DNA of 64,000 nt from Manis javanica (Eukaryota; Chordata; Mammalia; Pholidota; Manidae), in NCBI RefSeq assembly GCF_040802235.1, contig NC_133156.1, forward strand, positions 28,663,343 to 28,727,342, given 5' to 3'. Shown in pieces: positions 11,673-25,618 of the stretch (position 1 is its first letter; each line of letters starts with the position of its first letter). Position numbers and translations under genes: made by a program. A model generated the notes under the pieces. It saw only the letters and a program-made list of their open reading frames with translations. It ran no database searches and was not told the origin of the DNA.

Positions 11673-13410
11673 GCATGAATCAAGGAACAGAAGAAGCAGA
11701 GCAGATGATTGGAGCAGCATTTGTTTCTCCCCAAATCTAGAAATTATAGTTCACATGTACACTAGCCAGTGGTTGTGGACAACCATTTACTTGGTATAAA
11801 GAACTTAATTTCATTATAAACTGGCTCTGGACAGCATTGGTGATGCTGTGTCCTGAGTTGTAGCCGCTGTAATTGTGAATATTAACTGAGATAGTGAAAC
11901 ATGGTGTCCAGTTTTCTATTGCATTTTTTCAAGTGGAAAAGTTAACTAAATGGTTGACACACAAATTGGTGGAGAAATTGTGCATATGCCAATTTTTTGT
12001 TGAAATATTTTATTTTGAACTACACTGCTGTTTGAGATCTCATTTCAGAAGAATGGCATGAACAGTCTTCAGCCACAGTTGTGATGGTTGTAAATGCTCA
12101 CAATTGTGCATTCTTAGGGTTTATTCACCCCTGGGGTTTGCAAGTTGTTCACTTACAACATTCTAAAAGTGGCCGGCTCTTTGTTCGCAAGCCAGCTGTT
12201 GTGGTAGCAACCAAAGATTCCAGTGTTTGAGCATATGAAAGACTCTGCCTGCTTACCTGTGCTAGAAATAACAGCATCTAAAGTGAAGACTTAAGAAAAA
12301 CTTAGTGACTACTAGAATATCCTTAGGACTCTGCATTAACTATAATGTTCTGGTATTTAAAAGAATGCATATTTGTCACAGAAATTTAGTTAACATCTTA
12401 AAATTGAACATGTATGTATGTTGCTTAGATAAATGTAATCACTATAAACATCTATATGACCTGGGATTTTGTTTTTATTTTGAAATGGGAGCTTTTTTGT
12501 TTACAAGTTCATTAAAAACTAAAAACGTTCTGTAAGGAAATGAGATTTTTTTTAAATAGCAAAATGCCTTGCTGACTCACTATGAAATCAAAAATCTTCC
12601 CAGTTTTTTAATAGACTACTTCAGGCCATTTGTTGCATAATATTCCTTTACAAATCATTTTAGGTTTAGTGTTACAACTTTTACTCAAATTATTTAAATC
12701 TTTTTTTTTTTAGTTGTAAAGGGGAAAGGCGTTCTTTCATTTTTCTTCTTTTAAATGCCTTGCAGGCACAGTGTCTAGAGCTGCGACTGCCAGGACTCTG
12801 GCTTTGTCACTCCTGCAGCCTTGGACTAACAGCTGGACTGATTTTGAATACCAATGAAAGCATTAAAGGGTTTAACTACAAATGAAGTTTTTCAAGTTTC
12901 TACTAATGGCTTTGAGCAGATTAACTCAAACTTGGAGAGCCTCAGTGAGGTTCCTATGATTGCTGATCATCCCTCGGCCTCCACCCATTTCTACAAGTTA
13001 ATTTGCTGCTTTAAATATTATATGCAGCTGTTTTCTCTTTCTGACCCAAGATAAAAACAGTTCTTTAAATAATAACCTAAATTATTGACTTATGTCAAGA
13101 CAAATTAAAAGAACTTTTGTCTGAAAATGCTGCCAGAAGCTTATTGTGTAAATGTAGGTATTTTGTAAAATAACCTTGGAACTGTAAATTGACACGTGTT
13201 CGGTCAGACTGTGTCAGATTTCATTTGTTACCTTTTTTTCTTTTGAAAAGTACTTTAGCAATAATTAATTCCATGATTACCACTTTCTGTCATAAAGAAT
13301 ATTAATAGCACCATTGTACTGCAGAAATCTCAATGAGTGTGAACTTCTGGGGTAGGCAGCTTCTTTCTTTTATATCCACCCATGTCAGTTAAGGTATTTG
13401 TTTCTTGACT

Positions 13411-13416
13411 AATAAA
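13411..13416 (+). terminator. AATAAA polyadenylation signal candidate (proximal)
   Basis: AATAAA is followed by a T-rich stretch about 1.7 kb after the CSNK1A1 stop. A second hexamer lies at 13480-13485. Confidence 0.45.
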
Positions 13417-14088
13417 CCCTTTGATACTTTTAGCCAGAAATCAGTCTCATAAAGCTATTTTTGAGTATAGTTAGTGTAAAATAAAAATGTTTAGCTTTGG
13501 TAATAACTTCCAAGCTGAACTCCCTCTAGCAAAATATTTTTCAGTGCTTTTATTTACTATGCACTTAGACTATGCACTTTTTCTGAAATATTTTTGTAAC
13601 ACTTTTTTGTATTTTTGCCATTTGAAAAGGTTGTGGTGTAGTTGGTCTGTAAGTTGCAGATTTAAAACTGCTGTTAGCTTTGTAAATCAAAATTGAGGTG
13701 TTTTTATCGTGGTATGTTGTCATTCCATCTGCAGCTGGAGCTGGAATACCATTGGTCTCCTAGCTACCATTCATTTTCTTCACAGTTCACAAAAGAAGAA
13801 TGTGAAATTCAGTGAATGCTGTTACTAATCCTGTCGGGATATGAATCTCATTTCATCAAAATTAAATTATGTTGTTTTTCCACTAACATGATGATACAAG
13901 TTGAAGACATGCTCTGAAATCGGAAGACTTCACCACTTAAGGCTCCACAGTGGCATACTCCGCTGAACTCTAGGTTACTGCTCTTACTTTGTTCACCCAT
14001 TGGGGGGGGTGCAGTTTTTTTTAAATGTTGGGAGATGGCCATTCTAACTACTGTTGAATGTCTCTGTTTGGGGAAGGTATAACAAACT

Positions 14089-14094
14089 AATAAA
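14089..14094 (+). terminator. AATAAA polyadenylation signal candidate (distal)
   Basis: AATAAA lies in ACTAATAAAATATATGTG about 2.4 kb after the CSNK1A1 stop; another hexamer is at 14298-14303. Which one is used cannot be told from sequence. Confidence 0.4.
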
Positions 14095-16189
14095 ATATAT
14101 GTGAAGGGAGAGACTGGTTATCTCCTCCCCATATGGTTGTGCTCATGCTCCTACAGCCCTACCAATAAGAGTTTGGAGGTTTGCTTTCACTATTCTCCAT
14201 CAACAAATACTGAGGTTTCCCTATTTTTACTAGTCCTTGATATACTATTAAAATGCTTCAAGCAGAGTATACTGTAATAATGATAAACTTCTGTTACAAT
14301 AAAAATACTGAGCAAAAGGATTTTAGAACCCAAGCTAGTGAGCCCTATCTAACATTCACTGGAAAATATCAGATGAGAGAGTCCATGTGTCAGGTGTGCT
14401 GCCCCTGTTAAAGAGACTGAGACCATAACATTGCTTGTATTTGGGGGATTCTTCCCCCAATCCCAAATTTCCATACCTTCTCTGGAATGTGTTCAATATT
14501 GAAAATCTGGTTTCTTGAAATGGTGAAAGGCAGCAGTGAATCTAGCGTTGTTAATCTAAATCAGTCTGCAGTTTGTTTTTAATCATCAAACAGTAATACT
14601 GTTGAAGTAAACTGATTTGTTTTCTGCGATGACTTGTTAGACCAGTTTTGAGGACATAATGCAAAAATGTTGAGCAGTATCAGAGCTGTTAAGAGTCCTG
14701 GCTGTCCCAGACACATTTCAGGTTGGCCAAATGCACTGTGTCCGTTGGTTGAGACTGTCAACCCACAGTGGTTAGAATTACACACTGAGAATGAAGACTC
14801 GGCCACTTTGGAGCCCACCTGTTAACAGTTGTTTGATTGCTGCCCCTTTTCGCCTTGGAGGGTGAATTTGTTAATTCCACTTTTTACCTTTGCCTTTTCC
14901 CTTGAAGAGGGGTTTTGAGGCACTCCCACTGTTGCCTGCCAGGCACACCTATCTGGATCAAAATTAGGAAGACATGTTTGTAATACTGTTTTAAGAGTTC
15001 GGAGCAGTGTTAATTGGTGTCAATACCATGCAAAATCTGAGTCAAAGCACCTGACTCATGAGGTGGTTTCTGCACTAGTAGAAGAATAAAATGGAGGTGG
15101 AGAAAGTCCCAAGAGATTAATACAACCAAGCCCTTCATTGTGAGGAGGCCAACTGGAGCGTCAAAGTTGTAAACTCATTTGAGGTTTAAGGTTTTTCTAT
15201 TTTACTTGGCCATTTATCACTGCAGCCATACATGTCTTTCATAGGTAAATATGCAGAAGAGCTGGAAGATTGGCATCAGTCCACATTGCAAATTGATTTT
15301 AGATTGTAGGAGCTGTACCAGGTACAGGAAATTCAGAAGTCATGGGGACTCCCATTTTAAGAAATCATAGTGTAGAGGAGAGTAATTTTATACTACAGTG
15401 TAGCCATTGCTGAAGAGGAAGCATTAAGGTGCTCTGGGAGCACCTACCTGAGATATCCGACTCAGTCTTGGGAGTTTGAGGCTTTGGGAAGAGTAAAAGT
15501 CTAAACAACAGAGACTTTAGATGGGAGTGGCAAGTGAACAGTCTGACATAAGGACAGGACTGAGAATGGCAGGTAGATGAAACAGCTTCAGAGCCCTTAA
15601 AAGGAACGGGCAATATTGGAAGTGCCCTTTGGAGGGGTCACAAGTATTGATGAATAGATTGGGGTAGGGAACCCATTTGTAAATGGCTGTTGAAAGATCA
15701 TTACACAAAAGCAGAAAGGCGTTTGTGGAGGACATAAATAGTTGGATAAGGAAACAGTATAAAAGACCTTTATGATCTGGATATGGACTTGCTGAAGGTA
15801 CCAGTCAGGCTTCAACTGGAGGAATGTATGTGGTTCAAATCTCAGTTCTCATAATGTCGCTATTCGTGTGTATCTAACTTGGAGGAAACATTAAATCACA
15901 CGATGAAATTTGGCAGCTGTGAAAAGTACTTTCAGTTACTCAAACTTCTATGCCTATAGCAAAATTTAGGTCTACGTTTCTTTGATGCCATTGAAAATGT
16001 TAATATGGATGTTTTAACTTTATTTTCAGAAAAGATAGACATGTCCCTTTTCATTGATTAAACAAGTTGCCCATTTAATTACTAAGTAATAGGATCATGG
16101 GTTGAAACAAGATAAGCTATAGCGCTAGATCATCTCAGTGAAGTGAGTCAGTACCCTTAGAAGTAATGTTTCATATGTCCTTTCACTTT

Positions 16190-16630
16190 AAGGTGTTCTT
16201 AAGCTTTTTCTTTTTGTAACATTTTTATACCATTTGAAACAAAATTACAATAGGATAGTGGTACCCATAAGCTTAACGGGTTAAACAGTTAACATTTTGC
16301 CCCATTTACTCCTACCTTGCACGTTTGCTTTTAACTGTTTAAGAGTAGGTTACATAGCATGCCCCCTTACACCTTAGTATTTGAGTGGGTTTTCTAAGAA
16401 CAAGAACTTTGGTATGATCAAAACCAGAATATTTTAATATTGATCCCATTTTGTAGTCCAGTCCAGTTTTTATCGGTTATCCCAGTGTCGTTCCATGACT
16501 TTTTTTCAAACTGTCCAGGATCCAATGCAAGGATCACTTATTATGTGCCTGGTTTTGTCTATGTAGTATCCTTTAATTTGCAACAGTTCTCACCCTTTTG
16601 TCTTTCATGATTGTTACACTGTGTGTGTGT
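16190..16630 (-). mobile_element. ancient L1M-type 3' UTR relic
   Basis: The blocks TTTGAAACAAAATTACAATA, GCCCCATTTACTCCTACCTT, AGAGTAGGTTACATAGCATG and TCCAGGATCCAATGCAAGGA, with TCTTTCATGATTGTTACA, follow the order of old mammalian L1 (L1M) 3' UTR sequence as I remember it. The copy is strongly diverged. Family and orientation are from memory. Confidence 0.5.
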
Positions 16631-17277
16631 ACTTAATGCTTTTATTAACTAGCTGTGTTCAGCGGTGATACTATAGTAGCAGTGAGCACACCTGGTACCC
16701 AGATCTTGATTTCTAAACTCTGTAAGGAATGGTTCCTAGAGAAAGTCTGACTTGGAGTCTGGGGCAGAGAAAGTACAAGGTGAGCCCGGAACATTCTATT
16801 GTGCCAGAAAGAAAATTTCAAAAAATGATGGGTACATGTCAGAGTGATAACGAACCACATGAAAGCTTCTTACGGGCCAAATCTATCGGTTACCAAAACA
16901 GTGATTGCTGCAAGAACTCATGATTTCTATGTTGATAAAAAAAAATACAAGGAAAAGTTCTCCCCTAAAGTAGAATGTTAGCTAGTAAAGGTAAAAACAA
17001 TAGTGCTTCAGAAAAAATCACCGTTTTACTAAGAGCAAGTGCAAGTTTGGTGAGCAGAACATAGAATGTTTTGCTCATTAAACATTGCCTTGAAAGTATA
17101 TTCTTACACATTACTTAGGGAAATTTTAAGTACCTAGCCTGAACACTTATGAAAATACCCCTCAAGTTTTTTGATCCTCATTCTCCATTGGAAATGTATG
17201 ATTGTCCCCATTTTAAAGATTGGAATGCTGTAGAATTAAGGAATCTGAATCCATGCAGAACTTTAAAATTATATTAT

Positions 17278-17545
17278 CTCATTTAATCTTCATGACAATT
17301 TTATAAAAAGGTTAATCCCATTAGATAAGAACTGAGAACAGTGGGATCCTCCATGGGAAGACACCTTGGCAAGTTTTGCAGAGCCCGGCTCTAAACCCGA
17401 TTTCCTTTAGTTTTCATACCCTTACATCATGATATCCCTCACTTATAAACCATTTGAAACATTGGTAATGTTCGTTAGCATTTATTAAGTGCTGTACACC
17501 AGGCACTTTCCTACGTGCTTTGTATTTGCCTCATTGCCACAGCTT
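17278..17545 (+). repeat. MIR-type SINE relics
   Basis: CTCATTTAATCTTCATGACA at 17,278 is the core of a MIR element. AGCATTTATTAAGTGCTGTA with CACCAGGCACTTTCCTACGT at 17,475 is the start of another. Both are in sense orientation and diverged. Confidence 0.6.
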
Positions 17546-20044
17546 CCCATGAGGTGTCTCCGTTTTACTTTGAGGGATACTGGAAGCAGAGTTGGTGAAG
17601 GTATTTACATTCCTGGTTTGTTCAGTGAGAACGTTTTCCCCTTTATACTGTTTATAGACAAGGATCAGGATGGCAGCCGAAGAACAGTTAAAATCCAAAG
17701 TGGTGTGACAGGAGGATTTTCATAAGTCATCTACTAAACTGTTTGGCTGTTAGTCCACATTGAGGACTAAGTACTAGTTTGCTTTCTCCAGTCATTTGGA
17801 AATTAGTTGGTGCAAGTGAAGCCCACAAAGATGTACAGATGTGCTCAAATACCCAGAACCCAGGCCAAACAAATAGTACTGTTCTCATAAAATGTGTTTT
17901 TTCCTAGTGACATTCACCATTAAGCCAGAGTGATTCTTTTCTATACTGCATTATAGCCACCTTTTACCTAGTTACCACTAAGTATCTGTGTTGATAGCAA
18001 GAAGAGAATGTCAACTAGTTTACTACTAAACAGTCTCATTAAAAATTGAAATGATCATTGATAAGATTGTTAGTATTGGATAGATTTAAGATATCTAATA
18101 TTCAAAACAGGATGCATAATTTGCATTCTAGATAAGAATTTGGTCACTTTATTTTTGCTTGTGGTGTGAATGTTTCCTTTAAACTGTTGGAGCATTTCCA
18201 TGTAACCAGGTTTATATAGGCTGTCCTAATGTACTTATTCAGTGAGAGGGTTTTCTCTTCCCCAGTACTAAAATACTTTTATAGCATGTTGATGATATTT
18301 TTTATGGAGTAGAAGGTCTTAGGTAGAAAAATGTAACCTTTTCTCAACATTACCGTATTAAGTCTGCAGTGTTTCTTATTCAGAGAAGTGGAAATAGTTA
18401 ATAACCAACCATTGGAAATAATTTCTCTGGGATGTCAGGCAGCCATTCATTGGTTTCTTGTCAACAGACAGTGGCACAAATTTTGGTGATAAGGTACTGC
18501 ACTAGATATTTAGGGTTGGAAGAAAAGGGATATGGATATTTTTAGAATAAACTGCTCAGTTACTAAGTATCAATTTCAAAACTGGTTCATGGGTGTACTA
18601 ATATGAGTTTATTTAGAGTGTAATGCTTTAGTCTAGATTTAGAAAGTAAAGCGAATAAACCAGCCTCTAGGTTTTCTGTATGTGGCCACCAAAACACATG
18701 AAAGTACATAATTAGGACTATTTAATATTCTTGACCCCTTCACCCTGCCCTGCTCTTGCAAAATGTTGGTGCATGTATATGTTAATTGCTTTATCTTGAT
18801 GGCATGCATTGGTTTTTAGCTTGTGTACAAAAGTACAAGTTCTGTACAAACACTAATAGGATTATTTTTTCTCACAAATAGACTAGCGATTAAGGAGCAT
18901 TTACAGAGTCTCGTAAGTGCAAGGCACTGTGCCACCACCCCTTAGGAATTCAGGAGTGACAGGTCACGAGACTATATTATATGTGATGTTATATGGATGG
19001 ATGCAATAGTGGAGCAGATGGAGGTCAGAGAAGATAATTTCTGAATTACATGTTGAAGGATGAGTAAAATTTCAGGAGGCAAAGAAGACTGTCCTCGCTT
19101 TGAGTGAACATCTTTAAGGAATGGTAGCAAAGCACACCCACATGAATAACTGAATAGTACTCCTTTGCACGGAGCCCGATGAGTGGTATAGGTGGTGAGT
19201 GCTAGAGGTTCACATCTGTTTGATAATGAGATTACCTGAGTAATATATGTCATAAATAATTTTCACAAAAACTTGAAAAAATAAGTACGGATCCAGCCAT
19301 GTCACTTCCAAAGACAGTTTAGTGGTCTACAAGCCCTTGCAGTTGCCATCAAGGAGATCTAAGAACAATAATGAGATAAGTAACCTTAAGTGGAAGGGGC
19401 AGAGGACGAGGACAGTGTAAAATTCAAGCAGCAAGAATAAACTAAGGAAACGGGTATGGGAATAGAATGGTTTTTTCAGAGTAGACGGCAGTTCCAACAA
19501 TAGTCTTCATCCCCTCACATCAGGTCCGGCCCTCTACTATGTCCTGTGTGTGGTGCTAACAGGTGCTTCAATAATAACCTCAAAAATTGGTGGTGAGGTC
19601 TCCTTGGATTCTATTACATATTGAAGCAAATCTTTGTTGGCTTTTAAGACTGATAATCTGCCCCTATGGGATAAATATATTCTAATGTCTTTTTAAATGC
19701 CATAGTCTATCTCGAATTTCTATCTTTAGAGGAAAATGTTCTGTATTTATAATTGGACATCATGAAGAAAAATACCATATATTAATTCTACTCTCTGCAT
19801 TGTCACCAAGGAGAGTATTAGGCTGAATAGGGAGTTTTGCTGCTTGGAAATCTGAAGATACCCAAGCCTGTGCTTTTTTTGTCTCCAGATAATATATATG
19901 GAGTGGTAACAGGCTAAGATGGATAAACAAAATAGCAATTCAGGGAAAGTAAACAATGAGATCATTCAATCTCGACACTCTGATCCTCGTTTGGAATGAT
20001 ACCCTGTTCAAGGTCACAGCTGATTAGTCCACTTGGAGACCTGT

Positions 20045-20205
20045 TGCCATTAAACTGCCAGGACCAAGAACTGCATCTGAGAACTTGCTCTCATGCCATG
20101 CCCCACCCAGACCTATTTAATTGAACTTTGAATAGAGCCCAGCAATCTGTTTTAGGAAGACTTAAGTGCTTCTCATGCCCACTAAAATTTGAGCAACATT
20201 GGCAA
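20045..20205 (+). repeat. MER5-like hAT-Charlie relic
   Basis: The block order GAACTTGCTCTCATG, CCCCACCCAGACCTATTTAA, CAATCTGTTTTAGGAAGACT and AATTTGAGCAACATTGG resembles the non-autonomous MER5/MER20 DNA transposons. Assignment is by eye and the copy is old. Confidence 0.45.
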
Positions 20206-21068
20206 AAAGAGAATGAGACCAAATGGGTGGCAGAATGAACTGGGAAGGGCCCTAGGTGTTAAGACCTATTTGTTTCAGTTTCCTTGTATATAACGGGAAT
20301 AATTACAAGGTGGTCACTCTGTTGGTGGTTATGAATCAAGTCAGAAACATCATATAGGTGAAAGATTTGCCCCAGGCAATGGAACACTGAAGCAATTTCT
20401 TATCATGAAAATTGGACGTACACAACTCTCCAACACCACATTTAGTGGTATGTTGGTAACTCAAAATTAACTGGTGGGGAATTGGGAAGTAATATATACC
20501 AGGGCTTTCCTACTAAACCCAGTGGGTTCATTAGCACACCACTGGTTCCAGACTGCAAAACTCAACAACTTTCTTTGTCCTAATTTGCGCTGTCACAATT
20601 GGAGTTAAAATTACCTTTTAAATAATTGATATAAAATCCCCTGAAGTTGCAAACTTAAAAAAAAGATTAGGGTAGAAATCTGATACATCTTCACAGGATT
20701 TTATTTTCTATCAAAACCAGTTACCCATGAAACCTGTGAAGCCCCACATTTGGAATAGCTTTAAGGTATTAAGGCATGAGGTGACAGTGCCCCACGCCAG
20801 AGATGTAGATTTGTGAGTTGTCAATAAAAAAAGAACGTTGTGATACTTGAAACTCCAGGACTGACTTTTTCTGGACTCAGTGTTGACCTGGATGTGAAGA
20901 GGATTGAACACAGAACTCGGGCATACAAGGATGAAGAATGGCGAATAATAACAAAGGAGGACAGCCAGAAAGTCACCTGTGCTCTACGGAGAGGTCACAA
21001 AGGAAACTTGTTTATTAGTCATGGTATATACTTCATGCTAAATGCAGCAATGGGCAAACTCAAGCACA

Positions 21069-22740
21069 ATGTATTTTTTTTAAATTAAGGTATCATTGAT
21101 ACACAATCTTATGAAGGTTTAACGTGAGCAGCATTGTGGTTACTACATTCACCCATATTATTAAATCCCCCACCCCCTCCCCATTGCAGTCACTGCCCAT
21201 CAGCGTAGTAAGATGTTGTAGAGTCACTACTTGTCTCCTCTCTGCTATACTGCCTTCCCCGTGACCCCCCTACATTATATGCACTAATCATAATGCCCCT
21301 TAATCCCCTTCTCCCTCCCTCTCCACCCACCCTCCCCACCTCCTTCCCTTTGGTAAGCTAGTCCTTTTTTGGAGTCTGTGAGTCTGCTGCTGTTTTGTTC
21401 CTTCAGTTTTGCTTCGTTGTTATGCTCCACAAATGAGGGAAATAATTTGGCACTTGTCTTTCTCTGCCTGGCTTATTTCACTGAGCATAATGTCCTCCAG
21501 CTCCATCCATGTGTTGCAAACGGTAGGATTTGTTTTCTTCTTATGGCTGAATAATATTCCATTATGTGTATGTACCACATCTTCATTATTCATTCATCTA
21601 CTGATGGACACTTAGGTTGCTTCCATTTCTTGGCTATTGTAAATAGTGGTGCAGTAAACATAGGGGTGCATATGTTTTCTTGAATCTGTGACCTTGTTTT
21701 CTTTGGGTAAATTCCTAAAACTGTAAATTCCTGGGTCGAATGTATTTCTATTTTTTGATATTTGAGGAACTTCTATATTGCTTTCCACAATGGTTGAACT
21801 AATTTACATTCCCACCAACAGTGTAGGAGGGTTCCCCTTTCTCCACATCCTCACCAGCATTTGTTGTTGTTTGTCTTTTGGATGCTGGCCATCCTAACTG
21901 GTGTGAGGTGATATCTTATTGTGGCTTTAACTTGCATTTCCCTGATAATTAGTGATGTGGAGCATCTTTTCATGTGTCTGTTGGCCATCTGAATTTCTTC
22001 TTTGGAGAAGTGTCTGTTCATATCCTTTGCCCATTTTTTAATCGGGTTATTTGTTTTTTGGGTGTTGAGGCATGTGAGTCCTTTATATATTTTGGATGTT
22101 AACCCCTTATCAGATATGTCATTTATGAATATGTTCTCCCATACTGCAGGATGCCTTTTTGTTCTACTGATGGTGTCCTTTGCCGTACAGAAGCTTTTTA
22201 GTTTGATGTAGTCCCATTTGTTCATTTTTGCTTTTGTTTTCCTTGCCCAAGAAGATGTGTTCAGGAAAAAGTTGCTCATGTTTATATTCAAAGAGATTTT
22301 TGCCTGTGTTTTCTTCTGAGTTTTATGATTTCATGACATATTCAGATCTTTGATCCATTTTGAGTTTACTCTTGTGTATGGGGTTAGACAATGATCCAGT
22401 GTCATTCTCTTACATGTAGCCGTCCAGTTTTGCCAACAACAGTTGTTGAAGAGGCTATCATTTCCCCATTGTATATCCATGGCTCCTTTATCATATATAT
22501 TAATTGGCCATATATGCGTGGGTTTTTACCTGGGCTATCTATTCTGTTCCACTGATCTGTTACTCTGTTCTTGTGCCAGTACAAAATTATCTTGATTACT
22601 GTGGCTTTGTAGTAGAGCTTGAAGCTGGGGAGTGTAATCCCCCCAGCTGTATTCTTCCTTCACAGGATTGCTTTGGCTGTTTGGGGTCTTTTGTGGTTCC
22701 ATATGAATTTTAGAACTCTTTGTTCTAGTTCATTGATGCA
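21069..22740 (-). mobile_element. 5'-truncated L1, antisense
   Basis: On the minus strand this is the last 1.7 kb of an L1: ORF2 C-terminal part, 3' UTR, and A-rich tail (the T-run at 21,073). The ATCATTGATACACAATCTTA block marks the 3' UTR end. The 5' break is near 22,740 inside ORF2 and no 5' UTR is present. The ORF2 remnant is described separately. Confidence 0.92.
21560..22740 (-). pseudogene. L1 ORF2 C-terminal remnant
   Basis: The longest open piece (21,851-22,291, 146 codons) reads [20 protein letters not shown] and [20 protein letters not shown], the conserved C-terminal part of L1 ORF2p after the reverse transcriptase. Further pieces (for example 22,402-22,584 with [17 protein letters not shown]) are in other frames, so the reading frame is broken. 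No endonuclease or RT active site is retained. It cannot encode a working protein. Confidence 0.85.
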
Positions 22741-23703
22741 TTTCTCCTTAATGTGAGCTGAGTAGCCTTCCATATTGGCCTCTGAGGCTGATGCAGCCGG
22801 GAAAGATGTAGGAACACATCAGCAATGAATTGCCATGGTGGGGGTGTGACTTGTATCACTTTTTTTCTCCATAGACCATTAGCCAGAACTAGTCAGGCCC
22901 AATCTTTCTGCCCCAGAGGCTTACAGTTGTAGGGAAGAGAATGGATAGGTAGGTAGTTTTAATTTTCTTGATGATTGTTTGCAAGTATTGTTGGAGAGAA
23001 AGTTGGGTGTGTCAGAGAACTGCCTTTGGCTGTATACCCTCAGGTATCCAGGCTAGGTCTTCCAGGACAGCAGAGACTGGAGCCCATAAACTCCAGAGGC
23101 TCCTCTCTCTTTCAGGACTTGTCACATAGGAAAACAAGCCATGCAATTCCCGTTGCTAGGAAATCCATATACACACAAGAAATAATCTGCTTGTCTGCTG
23201 AGGACTTAGTGTTGCAACCTGCCCATAAATGACCTACATCTGTTTGACTTTTGGGAGGCTATATCTCCATGTTGGCACAGGAGTAAGGAAGAAAGGAGTA
23301 TGTCTCTCTCCTGCTAGAAGAGTTTCTTGCAGGGCAGACGCCTTAATGTTTTTTTCTGTTGTATGGAGTCTAGTACAAGAAGGTGACCAGTAAAACTGCT
23401 ATTGAATATTAATGCAGGCCAGGATAATATTGGCTTTCTTTTACCAGGAACATGCTGTTGGTTCACTGGACTTGTAGTCAGTTAAAAACCTGCATTATCT
23501 CTTCTTCAAAATCTGTTGCCAGGCCTATCTGTCTTGGGACCTATGCAGAAAAAAAATTTGTGCTATCTACATGCTGACTTTAGAATCAGAGCTTCTTATG
23601 GCTCCACCAATAATCAGTGCCACCCCCCAAAAGAGATCAGCAAAAGTTCCCTAGATTCAGCTTCTTGGAAAAAGGCATTTTATCAGTGCTTGATCAGGGG
23701 CTT

Positions 23704-23740
23704 GAGTGTGTGTATGTGTGTGTGTGCGTGTGTGTGTTTT
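23704..23740. repeat. (TG)n microsatellite
   Basis: GAGTGTGTGTATGTGTGTGT and the following repeat run of about 35 bp have few interruptions, so length variation between individuals is likely. Confidence 0.85.
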
Positions 23741-24189
23741 GTTTAAGTATGTTTTCAAAAGGTCAGTGTTGCATACATATGTAAATCTGGCAACTTTCAT
23801 TTTCTTCCTCCAAACTGTACTGACCCCTCAAGTAGACTTTGAAACGGAAGTGCTTTCTTATGCTTGACTGTTGCTCAAGAACCTGCCAGCCATTTTGCTT
23901 TTCCAAAAGACAGCAGAAGATGACTTAAAAACTAATTTGGGTCTGTTTAATAGTTGGCTCCAGAGCCCAAGCTTAAGGTGCTTTTGACTTTGGTCACATT
24001 GTGTGTGCAAGTGATTTGCTGCATATAGTGTGTGATAAACTCTCACCTCCAACTTTTGTGCAACCTGGATGCCAAGATCCATCGTAATGGCTGGCCAAGT
24101 ATCAGCTGACTAACCATGTCTACAAATGAACCTCCTGTTTGCCTCCCTAAACCTGCTCTTCCATAATTCGCCTGATGAGTGGAACTCAG

Positions 24190-24840
24190 AAGCAGGACCT
24201 TGACTCCTGTCAAGTCTATCTCCTCACTATGCTCACTGGTTCTGCTTTGATTTGGCCTTGATCATCTCTCATCTGCACTCACAACTAGAGTAGTCTCAGT
24301 CTAGTTTCCTTGCCTTGGGTATAAGGTCTCCAAGCCATTGTCTGCCTCTCTCTTCCTGCATATGCTGCCCCCCACCTACCTCCCTTTCAAGATAATGACC
24401 AACTCCATTCCCTGTTTCCTGCTTACCAACCTATCCAACTGCATCTCAGTAGCTTCTATCGCCAGCCCCAATCCCCATGCCAACACCCTACACTCCAGGT
24501 AGTTGGAACTCACTGTTCCCAGGACTCATTATGCCTCTGTATACTTCTCTGTGCTAGAAACGCCTCCCATTTTCTCTTGCAATTTGCCCATTTGTTCAGT
24601 TCAAACCTCTCTAGAAAGCTTCAGCAATCCCTGTAGAAAAATTGATCACTGCCTCCTCTGTGCCTCAGTGTAGCACTTTCCTAGCTGCGTTTGCAATTGT
24701 ATTTCTTCAATTACTCAGACATGCATTTCTCCCTCCCTAGACTGAGAGCTCTTCATGGGCTGGAACTCATCTCTGTCTGTAATCTTAATGCTTGAGAAGT
24801 GGTATATGAGTATTAAGGGCTTAGTGGATATTTCTCTACT
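24190..24840 (+). repeat. LINE L2 3' relic
   Basis: CTAGAAACGCCTCCCATTTT, TTCAAACCTCTCTAGAAAGC and TAGACTGAGAGCTCTTCATG with GGCTGGAACTCATCTCTGTC follow the typical order of the L2 3' end. The copy is diverged and borders are approximate. Confidence 0.55.
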
Positions 24841-25144
24841 GATGGACTTAGAACACCACGAGTGCAGTTAGAGCTAAAATAGAACTGTCTTGGAGATAGG
24901 AGACGAGGGCTTCAAACCAGGGAGAAACTCAAATCTGTAGGACACATGGTCTCAAACTGAGCTTATGTTTCACCCACAGATGTCTTCAGTCATCTCCAGG
25001 ATGGGTATAGGTGGGAGTAGCATAGAGAACACAATATTTAACTATTGAAAATAGCAAAGAGTCATTAATGTTATTGCTGGGAGGGACATTGAAGACCATA
25101 AACCTTCAGGACAATATTGTGCTTTTTAAGTGTTCATGTAAGAA

Positions 25145-25265
25145 TACCATCCAATACTCTTTGCAGTTGAGGAAAATGAGGCCCAGAGAAGGAGAGCTGA
25201 CCACACTGAGACCACAGAATGAGTTAGTGGCACAGTGGTTCCTTTACTCAGAAGCCTGTTTATCA
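25145..25265 (+). repeat. MIR-type SINE relic
   Basis: TTGAGGAAAATGAGGCCCAG followed by AGAAGGAGAGCTGACCACAC matches the MIR core (GAGGAAACTGAGGCCCAGAG type). Confidence 0.6.
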
Positions 25266-25618
25266 GTTATGCCAGTTTTCATGTGAACTGGGTTTAGATC
25301 AGAGAAGCGGGAGAGAAAATGGTTCTACTCACTTCCCCCAAGAGAAGGGACCATAGCTTAGGAAAGAGTTTCTTGAGAAAAATGAAGCATAATTGGTCAT
25401 GCTGGTTGCCACTGCTGGTTTACATTTTTGTCTTCACACTCTCTTGCTTACATGCTCCCCTAAAGGACAGTTGGAAAATCATGTATCTCTTTGCACACTT
25501 TTTAAGTTGACATCCCATTTTTTAAAATCATGACTTTAGTTGTGAAGGACATGCTAGGAGGGTTTCCGCAAAGTGCTGCACATTGACTCCCTTCTGAGCA
25601 CTGTTAAAATTCAATTTT

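Larger units (their letters stand above)
11673..14110 (+). other. CSNK1A1: CSNK1A1 3' UTR (end approximate)
   Basis: The untranslated region follows the TAA at 11670-11672. It is AT-rich, free of recognisable transposons and has several AATAAA signals (13411, 13480, 14089 and 14298). The 3' end cannot be fixed from sequence alone; I end it just past the signal at 14089. Short open frames such as 12305-12535 are chance frames. Confidence 0.65.
14111..21068. other. intergenic DNA downstream of CSNK1A1
   Basis: This 7-kb AT-rich stretch has no gene I can support. It holds an L1M-like relic (about 16,190-16,630), MIR relics (17,278-17,545) and a MER5-like relic (20,045-20,205). The rest is unique-looking sequence without splice-bounded open frames. 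Confidence 0.7.
22741..25618. other. intergenic DNA
   Basis: No gene is supportable here. The stretch contains a (TG)n microsatellite, an L2-like relic (24,190-24,840) and a MIR relic (25,145-25,265). Confidence 0.65.

Noticed and set aside
20840..21088. Open frame of 82 codons next to an L1 3' end
   Set aside because: Its end runs into the L1 A-rich tail, no splice sites bound it and no family resemblance was seen.
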